From: Panax quinquefolius
Taxonomy: Eukaryota > Streptophyta > Magnoliopsida > Apiales > Araliaceae
DNA length: 64,000 bases
Reading direction: 5' to 3'
NCBI GenBank assembly: GCA_020205615.1
Contig: CM035170.1
Span: forward strand, 9,914,311-9,978,310
Part shown: one piece after another, positions 23,752 through 34,718 of the stretch
How positions within the stretch are numbered: position 1 is the first letter of the stretch
Layout: each line of letters begins with the position of its first letter
Notes under the pieces: generated by a model
Seen by the model: the letters and a program-made list of their open reading frames with translations, nothing else
The model's database searches: none
Told to the model about the DNA's origin: nothing
Position numbers and translations under genes: made by a program

Positions 23752-24015
23752 AGGTACTTGAAAGGAAAGAGGGGCTTCGGAACTTACGATTGTGTTCTGT
23801 TAGGAGAGTGCATATTTTGATTTGATGTTTAAAGTAAATATTCATGATTATTTGTAAAGTCCTTCGAGGAATATTTGGAAAAGGACTTGGTGATAGATCA
23901 AATTTGTTAGGTTGATCTAAACTCTTAATGTGTATCATTCTGTAAATGAATGTATAGATAAGGATATCAAAGTTGTTAGGTTGATCTTGAGATGTAATAG
24001 ATAGGCTTCGAAGAG

Positions 24016-24301
24016 ATCGTAGTGTATCAAGCTGATCAAGATTACAGAAGCCAAGGCAGAAACAAAGAACATCAAGGATCGTAGTGTTCCTGCCTTGAAG
24101 GACCTCGTCGAAAATCGTAGAGTGGTCCCAACGTTTGCCGAGCCAACTCAGAGATCGTAGTGTGCTCTCGGAAACGTAGAGTTTGCAAAACAAGCAAGTG
24201 AAGATCGTAGTGTGCAAGTCTTTAAGAGAAATCGTAGTGCTCTTATTTGATAGCATCAGACCAAGCACCAAGGTGACAAGACACCACGATGTGGATCGTA
24301 G
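24016..24301 (+). repeat. Seven dispersed ATCGTAG motifs in U3
   Basis: Copies start at 24016, 24078, 24114, 24154, 24204, 24231 and 24295, each followed by TG or AG. Spacing is irregular (27-64 bp), so this is not a simple tandem repeat. The same motif recurs in the spacer after pol and in coding parts of this element. Confidence 0.9.
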
Positions 24302-24847
24302 AGTATCATCTTCTTTGTGTCAGAAGCATCAAGCCCTACCTTTTGTTTGGAGACAAATTCCTATAAATGAGAAATGGGTTTTAAACGTTGAAGTCCTCAC
24401 CAGTCCCAACGGCACAAAAGATATCCTTAGTGTATAACAAAATGAACGTATTCAAGAAGCTAAGGAAAGTACCATAGGACAGAGGAAAACACCTTTTCAG
24501 GTGTTAGATGAGAAAGCAGTCTGCTGTGTCAGTGGGCTAGAATGCAATTCAGGAGATGTGCAGAAAAGTCTCCATCAAAGATCAGAAATATCAAACGCAT
24601 TTAATGCTTCAACAAATGGCTTCAACGGATAGATTTCACGGATCACATATATGCAGAACATATGCAGATGAGAGATCTAATCAAGCATTGAACAAAACGC
24701 ACAAGAACACTCAACGCTCAACTCTACGATATGAGAAAAAGAGAAAAGCTTGCTCAGCTACTCAGTTCTTTCGAACAAGTGCTTAACAGCAACTGAGTAG
24801 CAACAACCAAGAACTTAACAACTACTAATCAACTGAAGTAAGAGTTC

Positions 24848-25018
24848 CAAGTCAGAAGGACTTGAAGAGTTCTAAGTGAACTATGAAGAACCAAGTCTGC
24901 CGGACTTGAAGAGTTCAAGAGTGAACTAAGAAGTTTCTAGACTGCTGGTCTAGAAGGAATCTGTGAGATTCAGAAAGTGTAAAAGACATCCTTAGTGGAT
25001 TTCCTACTCGAGGAGTAG
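24848..25018 (+). repeat. Chain of seven short hairpins in U3
   Basis: Consecutive inverted repeats: CAAGTC/GACTTG (848-864), AGTTC/GAACT (868-882), CAAGTC/GACTTG (892-908), AGTTC/GAACT (912-927), TTCTAGAC/GTCTAGAA (935-955), GAATCT/AGATTC (957-971), and CTACTC/GAGTAG (25004-25018; the first six positions are 24xxx). Loops are 3-6 bases. The chain lies about 95 bp upstream of the TATA box. Sirevirus LTRs are known to be palindrome-rich here. Confidence 0.85.
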
Positions 25019-25111
25019 AAGAGTGGACTAGGAGCTTTAAGTGCTCTGAACCACTTAAAACTGTCGTGTCTATTACATTCTTGCTATAACTGCTATATCT
25101 GCCATAACTGC

Positions 25112-25119
25112 TATAAATA
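25112..25119 (+). promoter_or_regulatory. TATA box of the sirevirus 5' LTR
   Basis: TATAAATA after three CTGCTATA-like units. The matching place in the 3' LTR (near 36030) reads TATATTTG, so only the 5' copy keeps the consensus. Confidence 0.65.
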
Positions 25120-25286
25120 CCTCACTCTCATTAATTCACTATATCTTAAGGGAGATTAAAACAAATATTAATTCCGCTGTGTTTCAATCACTATCAACTA
25201 AAAAGTTAAAATGAAAAGAATTTTAAATATCTATTCAACCCCCCCCCCCCCTTCTAGATAACTATTGTGCCACCGGGAACTAATAA

Positions 25287-25301
25287 TTAGTATCAAAACA
25301 G
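25287..25301 (+). other. Primer-binding site of the sirevirus
   Basis: TTAGTATCAAAACAGG follows the LTR by a base or so. It matches the initiator-Met tRNA site TGGTATCAGAGC with G-to-A changes. Confidence 0.75.
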
Positions 25302-25338
25302 GTTCTATTATATAGCCTACAAAGCTTAAGTAGATCCA

Positions 25339-26208
25339 ATGGCACACTTACCAAGCGAATCGAGGACTGGAGGAGGCAGCAAGCCACCTATGTGCAACAA
25401 AGATAAATTCGCAAACTGGAAAGTTCGGATGCAAGCATACATGGACTCAATAGATGAAGATCTATTTGAAACTGTTCAAAATGGGCCCTATGTTCCTACA
25501 AAGCTTGCACCAACTACGAACGATCCAAACAAAATACAAATCAAAGTTAAAGGAGAATGGACTGACAACGAGAAGAGAGCTGTTCAACTCGACAAGAAGG
25601 CCAAGAACATTTTGTTTCAATCCTTAGAAGACGATCTATTCGAAAATTTAGTCAACAACAAAACAGAAAAGGAGGTTTGGGAAGCACTGCTCATCATGCA
25701 TGAAGGAACGGAAGAATTCAGAGAAAACAAACAATTTCTCCTAACACAGCAATATGAAATGTTTGCACACGTTCAAGGAGAAAACGTCACTGCCAACTAC
25801 GAGAGATTTAACGTTTTGCTCAACTCTCTACGAGGCTATGGAAAGATCTACCCAAACAAAGATCTAATCATAAAGTTCATGAGAGCCTTGCCAAGCAGGT
25901 GGGATGCCAAAACCACTGCTATTAGAGAGTCAACGAATCTCCATGAGATGACTGTTCAACAGTTATATGGCAACCTTCTTACATACGAGCTGGAGCTGAC
26001 TCAACGAGCAGAAACTTTATCAGAAGGAAGAAAGAAGGATAAGGGTGTTGCTCTCAAAGCAACTGAAAGTACCACCAAGGTCAACACTGAAATTGACTCA
26101 GACTATGATGAAGATGATGATGAGGAATTTGCAATCTTGGGTAAAAAGACTCGAAGGTTCATGCGTCACAAGCAAAACCAAAGAAGCCAAAGAAGGTCAA
26201 GAATCTGA
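25339..26208 (+). pseudogene. Sirevirus gag, capsid part
   Basis: An open frame of 289 codons. It carries the copia gag (UBN2-type) fold: FANWKVRMQAYMDSIDEDL near residue 27, then a LFENLVNNKTEKEVWEAL segment and LPSRWDAKTTAIRES at about 190-205. This protein forms the particle. The frame ends early at 26208; the product continues in another frame with the zinc knuckle at 26223. It is the longest intact gag piece in the window and starts 54 bp after the LTR. Confidence 0.88.
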
Positions 26209-26222
26209 AAGAGCGAGAGCAA

Positions 26223-26455
26223 ATGAATGATCTATGCTACAATTGCAAGAAGCCTGGTCATTTCATTGCCAACTGCAACAAACCTCTCAGAGAAGAACTA
26301 AAGAAGAATTCACATTCAAAGAAGGAATACAAAGGCAACAAAAGGCCTCAGAAGAGAGACAAAGGCCTTGTAGCTGGAGGATCGTGGAGTGACTCAGACA
26401 TTGACTCAACTCCTGAATCTGGAGATGATGAAGATCCTTGATGGCAAATCTTTGT
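26223..26455 (+). pseudogene. Sirevirus gag, nucleocapsid zinc knuckle
   Basis: An intact CCHC knuckle, CYNCKKPGHFIANC (26235-26276), follows the capsid part after a frameshift at about 26190-26220. It is followed by a Lys-rich stretch and an acidic Asp/Ser segment. It binds the genomic RNA. Confidence 0.85.
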
Positions 26456-27517
26456 CTAATGGCCAAGGATGCAAAAGACAAACAGAAATCCAACATACAT
26501 GAAGTAAGTATAGATGAGGTATTTGACTTCAACTCTCCTGATGTAGACATTGATGATCTAAGAACTGTACTGTATGGCATAACATCTGATCCACATCAAT
26601 ACATGAAATGGTTTAGAGTTCTGTCTAAGGACTATTCACTTCTTCAAAAGGAGAAAGAGAAAGTTAAAGAAGAACTAGAAACAGCCCTTCTAAGTACTGA
26701 CTCTCTCTCCAAGTTTGAAGCTGAGAATAAGCACTTGAAACAAACCAATGAGCTCAATGCACAAAGAGAGTCAAGTCTAACCTCTAAAATTGAGGAACTA
26801 GAAAAGACAATCTCTACATGGAATAAATCCTCTTCATCCATGAACTCCATGATCTCTAGCCAGAGAAGTGTCTATGACAAAACAGGTTTAGGCTTTGGGG
26901 AATCTATCTCAAAGCCATGTGTGGAAAAGGTAAAGGAAACTAGCATCAATAATGCTTCAAGTTTTAGTAGATGCATTATATTTGTGAAATCCTCACAGAA
27001 GGATGAGCCAGTCAAACCTTGCGCTACTGATTCAATCCATATTCCAAGAAGTAAGGGATCTCATGCTGGCCTGGGTTTCAGAAAAGAGAAGAGTAACCCA
27101 GCCACTACTTACCAACCTCGAAGGATCGTAGAGTCGAGTAAGACTAACTCTACGAACCAACTGGGAAGGTACAATAGAGGTAAGGTACACTCCTCACAAA
27201 TCATGAAACACGAGGGCACATGGAAAAAGGAAAATAAGCCTAAAAAAAGGATAACTAAAGATCCACAAAAGTCCAAATGGAGGAATAACTCTCACATACA
27301 CACAAGCATGCATCATATTAAATATTTTGTGTGCTATAAAATTGGTCACAAGGCTGCAAAGTGCTATTATAATTCCATGCATGTGAGACCCAAGATCAAG
27401 CAGATTTGGGTCCCCAAGGGTACTAACAAAGTAGGACCCATGCAAATATGGGTACCAAAATGGAGGTTTAATGTTACCACAGGAAAAGAGCTCCACGATC
27501 ACGACCTGGTATCTTGA
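26438..27517 (+). pseudogene. Sirevirus gag extension with coiled coil and second knuckle
   Basis: A 359-codon frame. An acidic N-terminus is followed by a long coiled coil (about residues 65-130, KEKEKVKEELETALLSTDS and beyond), then a basic linker, then a decayed second knuckle (YFVCYKIGHKAAKC, with the first Cys now Tyr). It ends with the twin IWVPK motif typical of sireviruses. An extended gag of this kind is known in the group and is thought to bind host dynein light chain in some members. It overlaps the protease frame at 27471-27517; whether this is a real shift or decay is not clear. Confidence 0.8.
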
Positions 27518-27757
27518 CAGTGGATGCTCAAGGCACATGACTGGGAACAGAGCCCTTTTATCTAACTACATAGATGAGGAAGGTCCCTCAGTCATCTTTG
27601 GAGACAACGGCTCTGGCAAGACAAGAGGATATGGCTCAGCTGGAAATGGAGTTGTGTCCTTCAGTAAAGTGGCCTATGTGGAAGGACTACAACACAATCT
27701 TCTAAGCATTAGCCAACTCTGCGACAAGGGTCATTAAGTGACATTCCTCAACAATCA
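27471..27757 (+). pseudogene. Sirevirus aspartic protease
   Basis: Contains WYLDSGCSRHMTG with the D-S-G active site of copia proteases (about 27510-27550), the flap (IFGDNGSGKTRGYG) and HNLLSISQLCDKGH. A stop at 27735 follows, with the frame continuing beyond it. The catalytic residues are intact. Confidence 0.87.
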
Positions 27758-28700
27758 ATGTCAAATCGAGAGACACAAGACATCTCTGTAAAAGTTAATC
27801 GAACAAGAGAAGGAAATGTCTACACAGTAAATCTTGGAAAACTGAGCTCAGACGAGACAATATGCTTTCTGCCTAAAGCATCTGAAGAAATGAGCTGGCT
27901 TTGGCATAGAAGACTGTCTCATCTCAACTTCAAGAGCATGTCCAAACTAGCCTCAAAAGATCTAGTAACAGGCTTACCCAAGCTCAGCTTCGTCAAAGAA
28001 AGGCCTTGCAATGCCTGTCAATTTGGAAAGCAGACCAGAAGCTCATTCAAGAGCAAAACCTCCAACTCCATTGACAAGCTCCTGCAGCTGCTACACATGG
28101 ATCTATTTGGGCCAATTCCAACAACGAGCCTTGGAGGAAAGAGATACTCATTGGTCATAGTCAAAGACTACACCAGATTCACATGGGTGTTCTTTCTAAC
28201 CTCAAAGGATGAAACAAGCTCCCAACTGATCCAGATGTTCAGGCTGGTGATGAACGAAAAAGGAGAGAAAATCAAGGCGATAAGGAGTGATCATGGCAGA
28301 GAATTCGACTTCTCAGAAATGGACCAGTTCTGCACAGACAATGACATCAGTTATAACTTCTCAGCTCCACGAACAACTCAACAAAATGGAGTAGCTGAGA
28401 GAAAGAACAGAACGTTGATAGTGGCTGGAAGAACGTTACTAGCAACAACCCATCTACCTGAATACTTCTGGGCAGAAGCTATCAACACTGCATGCTACAC
28501 ACAAAATAGATCACTGATACACTCTACGATCAAGAAGACACCTTACGAACTGTGGAAAGGAAGAAAGCCAAGTGTCAGCTACTTTCATGTATTCGACCGT
28601 GCATGCTAAATTCTCAACAATAGAAGCAGTACTTGACAAAGTTTCAACCCAAGTCAGATGAATGAATCTTTCTTCGATATGCCACAGACAGTAAGGCCTG
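27758..28700 (+). pseudogene. Sirevirus integrase
   Basis: An open frame of 283 codons (27758-28609). GAG-pre-integrase/zinc part: LWHRRLSHLNF with CNACQFGKQT, the HHCC set. Core: Asp in HMDLFGPI, Asp in IRSDHGREF and Glu in NGVAERKNRTL, so the D-D-E triad is complete. The frame stops after FHVFDRAC, where copia proteins usually read on. This is the best-preserved enzyme of the element. Confidence 0.9.
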
Positions 28701-28973
28701 CAGAGTGTTCAACAGGAAGACACTAAGTGTTGAAGTCTCGATTCACATCATCTTTAATGAGACAAACTTAGACAAAACAGTGCTCCAAGACACTACGACC
28801 GACAGTTCAGACACTACGAACGAGGTCGTCGAGCTCAACACTACGATCGTATTGCCAGATAGTGAAATCGTTGAGCAAGGAAATGAGATCGTAGAGAGGC
28901 CTATGCAAGACAACGAACCTCCACACCAAGAAGAAGAAATAGATCTTGAAGACCTAAGACAAGAAGGCATCGG
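28701..28973 (+). pseudogene. Sirevirus integrase-RT linker
   Basis: A 90-codon acidic frame (28705-28977), rich in Asp, Glu and Thr, between integrase and RT, as is normal for copia pol. CTACGA/ATCGTAG motifs recur in it (about 28793, 28814, 28841 and 28884). Confidence 0.65.
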
Positions 28974-30630
28974 ATGATGTGTCCCACAGAAAATGGATGG
29001 GAAAGAGATCACACTCAAGATTTAATTATTGGAGATCCGAGTGCAAGAGTCAAAACAAGAGCTGCCACTCAAAATGAATATTTCTATCTAAGCTTCCTGT
29101 CACAAATAGAACCGAAGAAGATAGAAGATGCTATAGAAGACTCCAGCTGGATAGAATCTATGCAGGAAGAACTTAACTAATTTGAAAGAAGCAAAGTATG
29201 GAGATTGGTACCAAGACCAAAGAGTCATCCTGTCATTGGAACCAAGTGGGTCTTCAGAAATAAGATGGATGAAGATGGAGTAATAACCAGGAATAAGGCA
29301 AGACTAGTGGCCAATGGTTACTCTCAAGAAGAAGGCATTGACTATGATGAGACATTTGAACCTGTTGCCAGACTAGAAGCCATCATAATATTCCCTGCCT
29401 TTGCTGCTCACATGAAATTCAAGGTCTTCCAGATGGATGTCAAAAGTGCATTCCTAAATGGAGAACTTTAAGAAGAAGTCTATGTAGAGCAACCTCCAGA
29501 TTTCATCAATCCATCTCTTTCCAATTATGTTTATAGATTAGACAAAGCCTTATATGGTCTTAAACAAGCACCTAGAGCTTGGTATGAAACACTAACTAAC
29601 TTTCTTATTGAAAATGAGTTCACTAGAGGTAGAGTAGATACACATTATTCCTTAGAAAGCATAAAGACAAAATCTTATTAGTTCAAATATATGTTGATGA
29701 TATTATTTTTGGTTCTACTGATGAAAAGCTATGTAAGAGATTCTCCAAGCTTATGCAGAGCAAGTTTGAAATGAGTATGATGGGTGAGCTGAACTTTTTC
29801 CTTGGATTGTAAGTAAAGCAGACTGATGAAGGAATCTTCATAAACCAAGCCAAGTACATCAAAGATTTACTTAAGAAGTATGGCATGGAATCACCTTCTC
29901 CCATGAAAACAACAATTGCTCCTGCAACCAAGCTTGACAAAGATGAAAAAGGTAAAAGTATCGATATAACTCAATACAGAGGTATGATAGGCTTTCTTCT
30001 ATATCTAACTGCTAGTAGACCAGACATAATGTTTGCAACATGCATATGTGCTAGATTTCAGGCTAATCCTAAAGAATCACATTTAACTGTTGTAAAAAGA
30101 ATTTTCAGGTATTTTAAGGGTACATCTCACTTAGGACTTTGGTATCCCAAGGAGTCCTCATTTGAACTAACAGGATACACAGATGCTGATTTTGCAGTCT
30201 GCAAAATAGATAGAAAGAGTACTAGTGGCACCTGTCAATTGCTAGGAAACAGACTTGTGTCCTGGTTTAGCAAGAAACAAAATTCAAGATCTACTTAAAC
30301 CGCAAAGGTTTAATACATTGTCACGGGCAACCTTTGTGCTCGATCCTATGGACGAAAAATTAGCTAACAGATTATGGGTTTGAATTCAAATCAATACCTA
30401 TTCACTGTGATAACACAAGTGCCATATCAATAACTTATAATCTTATCATGCATTCTAGGACTAAGCATATAGAAATAAGCTATCACTTCATTAGGTGTGC
30501 AAAATGGAACTATAACTTTACAATATATCCCTACTGAAAATCAACTTGCTGATGTCTTTACAAAGCCTCTAGATGAATACAGATTTAACAAGTTAATAAG
30601 TGAGCTAGGAATACTTAATTTACAACCATG
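28974..30630 (+). pseudogene. Sirevirus reverse transcriptase and RNase H
   Basis: RT starts with SWIESMQEELN and [12 protein letters not shown] (29205-29471). The motif YVDD is at 29690-29701. The later part (29885-30298) has PDIMFATCICARFQANP and the RNase H start TGYTDADFA...KSTSGTCQLL. The tail near 30540-30630 reads ENQLADVFTKPLDEYRF and then the pol end. Stops at 29178 and 29469 look like Gln codons turned into TAA. Two or three frameshifts lie between 29640 and 29885 and after 30298. Confidence 0.88.
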
Positions 30631-31386
30631 AAATATATGCTTTAGTGTGTGCTAACCATACAGATATAAAGGCTATGGTTGAAATCGTAGACATGATTAA
30701 GGGAAGTCCACGATCGTAGAGCTACAGTGACATAAAAGACAACGATCGTAGCACAGACTCAACGATAGTAGTACAGACTCAACGATAGCAGATCCCCATC
30801 AACAAAACAAAAGGAGCATCATGTAATGATAAAGTTCAAAACAAAGCAATCTCTCTGATAAGCGCCTCAGGAACAAACCTAACCCTCGACTCATTCCATG
30901 AGGATGGCCCTTCCTGAGTTACCTTAAAACCGAGAAGAATGCTAAGTCAAAAGTTCATCACAAGGACTCGGTCAGACTCGACGATCGTAGTTCAGACACG
31001 ACGATTCTTTGGCGAGCGACGACGAATCTTGGCGACGAGACTTCGACGTGCGATTTCGACGCACACAAAGCACACTCGACGAATGTAAAGCAGACTCGAC
31101 GATCACAAAGGCTACCTCAACGATCGTAGTCCTCCCTAAGGACAAATTAGCTCAGAAGGAGCTAAGGGCAAATAAGTACAATCACCCTCAGTCAGATTCG
31201 TAGAGCCAAGTAGAATTCAACACCTGCCCCACTAAGCAAAATGGAGAGAGGGAAGTTACAAGTACAACTTAAAAGCGCCTTTTTGAAATCAGAAGTTCAA
31301 AAAGCTTATATCTCCCTTTCTCTCTACAAATAGAAACCCTAACCCTTAAGAAAGTTCAGACAACCATACTCCTTGCAAAGAAATCA
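30631..31386 (+). other. Spacer between pol and env-like region
   Basis: No convincing gene. It holds ATCGTAG at 30684, 30713, 30745, 30984 and 31123, several within a repeated phrase of the form CAGACTCAACGATCGTAG (30750-30790, 30970-31130). A short frame at 31009-31203 is repeat-built and not supported as a gene. Confidence 0.7.
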
Positions 31387-34300
31387 ATGGCAGCCTCCAA
31401 CATCATCTCTGGCTACAGACTCTGTTTCGATGAGTTCAAAATAGCTGAACCCAAATTTCACAAAACTCTGACATTGATAAAGAAGGCTGGTCTCGAAAAT
31501 GCTCTGGGTACGAGCACATGGATCTACCCGAAGCTTATAAAGGAGTTTAACAAGAATGGAGTGTTCGAAAATGAGGTCATCACGACGAAATTCAAGGACG
31601 TGGAAATCAAGCTAAAGGCTGAGGACATCAACCTAGCCCTAGGTTTCAAATCCGAAGGGTTCTCGTTCATAGATGGCATTGACTTCCATGAAGGCCTAAA
31701 AAGGATGCACCACAAGAAATTCCCCACTGTCAAAAGATACAAGAAGAAGGAGTTTCCTCAGAGGTACGAATTTCTGGCTGATATTATTGGGAAGTGTATA
31801 TGTTGCAAGAGCTCTGGGCACGATTCTGTAAATGAGGTGCAACTGAAGCTCATGACTCCCATAAGTTGGGGAATACAACTTAACTATGGAGCTCTACTGC
31901 TTGAATGGATTGGGAAATGGATCACCAGCTCGAAGAAAACAAAGAGCTCTCAAAAGATGCTCTACGGGCGATTTATAAGCATCATCCTACAGTCTGCTCT
32001 GGGTGAAAAGATTGGGGACGATGAAGGATAGTCCATCAATCCAAACATACGGATGACCCAACAACTGTTTGAAAACTGGAAAAGGAATCCAGCAGAAAAT
32101 GTACGTATGAAGTCTGAGTCCAGTGGAAGAACTGGTGATATAAAGGAATCAGGGATTGCACGAAACATGTCAGTCGTCAAAGAGACTGAAGAAGAAGAGG
32201 AGGAGATCAACAAGGGAGAACCCACTGCCCTTGTCAGAAAAATCAAGGGCAAGAGGAAGCTAAAGACTAGAATGGCAGAAGAACCTCAAGGGTCTACCAC
32301 TGATATACCTGTAGAGTCCTCTGATATTGAGACTCTGAGGATCCTAAGAAGAAAAGAGCAGCAGGCTGAGGCAGATCAAGATAGAGCTACCATATCACAG
32401 CTGCTGAAGAAGAACAAAATCAGTCAAAAGTCTAAGAGGCCATCTATCTCTTCGATCATCGAGTCTCTACCGATCGTAGAGACTAGAATGAACACCTCAA
32501 GTAAGGAAGTTGCTGCACCAGATGGTCTGACTGATCAATAGAATAGAGTTAAAGCTCAAGGAAGTCCTGAGGCTGTGACTCAACCTAGAAAACCAAGACA
32601 AAAATTGGTTAAAAAGTACATCCTTGTCAATGAAGGAATACTCAAAGAAGAAGACAAAAACATGGCTGCTGAAAAGGAACTATCTAAAGAAAGCCAAAAG
32701 GACATAGCTCAAGTTGAGGGGGAGATACCTGAAGTTCTCACCATAGAAAATGCTTCAGCTGAGGGGGAGCTACCAGTCCTACAGATGGATGATCATGTTG
32801 AGGGGGAGCCTCATGATATCCCCATGACAAAAGAAGCTGCTCCTACAGAAAATGAGGGAGAGTCTGAGCAAGAAAGTCAAAAAGAAGTCATTGATATAGT
32901 AGAATCCTCAAAAGGAGATAGAGAAGAAGAAGAAGATGAAGATGATGATGAACTTGAGATCACAGGTGTTGGCCATGATGGGTATAGGAGTTTTCTCTAT
33001 AATCAGCTGTTCTCTTATCTCCCCATGATGCCTTTTCATCAAGCTCAAATTTTAAACTCCTGGAATCACATGTTTTGGAGTTCAAAGAATATCCAGCCAT
33101 CTCTATGCTAGCTCATGGATTCCTAAGAAACTTTAACTTTGTCAAACAGCTGATAACAAATGGTCCCTCTTCAAGGATGGTGCATGAGGTATTATCTGTC
33201 CCAATCTTGTTCAGAGTTAATTACTATCCACTATCTTTCTTTAGTCAATTTTATGAATTTCCAAGCTGGTTGGATGTGGTCCTAAATCCACTAAGTCAAT
33301 TCCCAGTTACAGAATCCCAAAATTCTGTAACTGATGAACCAAATGTGCCCAACTTCATATTGATCCCAACTCCCATCAACTCTACGATTTATGACTCTAG
33401 CCCCATCGTAGAGTCCCAAGTTCAAATTGTAAAGCCACCCACTCTAAACACCCAAAAGCAGGCCCCTCCAGATGATATTCCTTCTTCGTCGACCAATGAA
33501 TACTTCAACCTTGATCTTGCCCTCTACTCCTTGCAAGATCAATACAAGAGAACATTCCCTCCTCCACACATTCCACAACTCAAATAACTCCTCTGCCGAT
33601 CGCGCTACCAAAGTGAAAGTTAGCAGTAGTGTTAAAGAAAGTGATCAAGGACATCGATGATAGCCTTGAAGCTCACACAGAACTCATTCATCTCAGACTG
33701 ACAAAAATGATCAATGCTGCAAATAATCTCCCAAGCACCCTAAACTCTGAACTTACAAAGAAGCTGAGGGAGATCATCAAGAAAATGGTTAAGAGCATAA
33801 ATGACATGGATGATATTCACTTTCTAGCAGCTAAAAGACACAGAGATGCAGCTTTTTCCTTACAATAGCTCAAAACGTCCAGAATAAACTTATGTTGGAA
33901 AGCATCATCAATCTGCAAACTGCCGTAAATGAATTCCAACAATTCTACGTCAACCAAGGACAGCAGACTGACAATGTTCTAACCGTCCTCCGAAACAGGG
34001 AAGCTCGATCTGACGCTCTGATCAAGAAAAATCGAGAGGACATTTCTCAAACCCAAAGCCAACTCAACGAGCTCGTCCAAGGAGTGACTCGCTTATCCGA
34101 AGACATTCAAACCCTTGATGCTGACATAAAGGGGGAGAATAAAGGGAAAAGAGATCAGGGCAAGGGCAAAGGCAGAGGACAATTTCAAACTAAACCCTCA
34201 AGAAGTCCTCCTATAAGGTAGCCTCACCAACAGACTACACGATTCGGCCATCAGACTCAACGACCTGATCAGCAGGAAATTTTAATGGCTCAGCCAATAA

Positions 34301-34509
34301 GAAGTCTAGGGCCAGCTACCAGCTCACAAAATGTGACCACCACACACCTTAGAATGCCAATTGGAGATCCTGCATTCATGAATATGCATGATCACAATCC
34401 TAGGCTAAGCCCAAGTGAGCTGGAAGATCTAGCCAGGAGAGATGAAGAAAGCAGAAAAAGGAGAGCTGAGGAGTATGCCAATCCTCCACACAAAAGATCA
34501 AAGAAATAG
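31387..34509 (+). pseudogene. Sirevirus env-like region
   Basis: The first 214 codons (31387-32031) resemble the plant-transposon-protein module found in sirevirus env-like genes (GYRLCFDEFKIAEPKFHKTL near the start; KLKAEDINLALGF later). Then come long acidic, Lys/Glu-rich stretches (32053-33111), a more hydrophobic part (33075-33587), a coiled coil (33892-34221), and a basic Lys/Arg end (KRSKK). Two stops in one frame (32029, 32539) and shifts near 33090, 33590 and 34220 break it. I see no clear signal peptide or classical fusion segment. The env label is a group convention and does not show function. Confidence 0.75.
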
Positions 34510-34718
34510 AGATAAGTTAAAATTTAAATTCTTATTGATGTAATGCTTGATTGTAATATCTATTCTTCAAACATCATTAAATTCATGCTTATTCTCTAGA
34601 AATTTCAGCTGCTCACTGGAATATTAAGTCATATTTACTTACTTGTAAATGCATCTAGAAACTAATAATCATGACAACAAAATCTCATTGTTTATGTCAA
34701 AATCAAATAGGAGGAGAT
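34510..34718 (+). other. 3' UTR and polypurine tract of the sirevirus
   Basis: A short AT-rich 3' UTR. AATAGGAGGAGAT (34706-34718) directly precedes the TGTTGGGAGAG start of the 3' LTR. Purine runs of the GAGGGGGAG type also occur inside the env-like region (32716, 32761, 32800 and 34128). Confidence 0.8.

Larger units (their letters stand above)
4080..23797 (+). mobile_element. Degenerate Tat-lineage Ty3/gypsy retrotransposon, split by two insertions
   Basis: The remnant pieces in order are gag (4741), protease (5410), reverse transcriptase (5935-7206), RNase H plus a second archaeal-type RNase H (17206-18192), integrase (20806-21818), and a 2-kb 3' region with antisense frames. The second RNase H and antisense frames downstream of pol are marks of the plant Tat group (Ogre, Grande, Retand and relatives). 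A 10-kb element (7207-17200) and a solo LTR (18198-20800) interrupt it, both with exact 5-bp duplications, so the pieces rejoin cleanly. The 3' LTR is missing: the sequence stops where the copia element starts at 23798. The left border is uncertain. Confidence 0.8.
23798..25285 (+). repeat. 5' LTR of the sirevirus
   Basis: 1488 bp, starting TGTTAGGAGAGTGC. The end reads GGGAACTAATA, where the partner LTR has AACTAACA, so the terminal CA is mutated. The TATA box is at 25112-25119. U3 holds seven ATCGTAG copies (24016-24301) and a chain of short hairpins (24848-25018). A run of 13-14 C lies near 25239-25252; the partner has eight. Confidence 0.94.

Noticed and set aside
26438..27757. Programmed frameshift between sirevirus gag and protease
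   Set aside because: The frames overlap by 47 nt, but no slippery heptamer with a downstream structure was recognised, and other shifts nearby are plainly decay or error.
31009..31203. Small Asp/Arg-rich ORF between pol and env-like region
   Set aside because: It is built from the CAGACTCGACGATC repeat phrase; no sign of a gene.
31387..34509. Env-like region as a true viral envelope gene
   Set aside because: No clear signal peptide, glycoprotein-like ectodomain or fusion peptide is seen; the region fits the sirevirus env-like class by position and module only.
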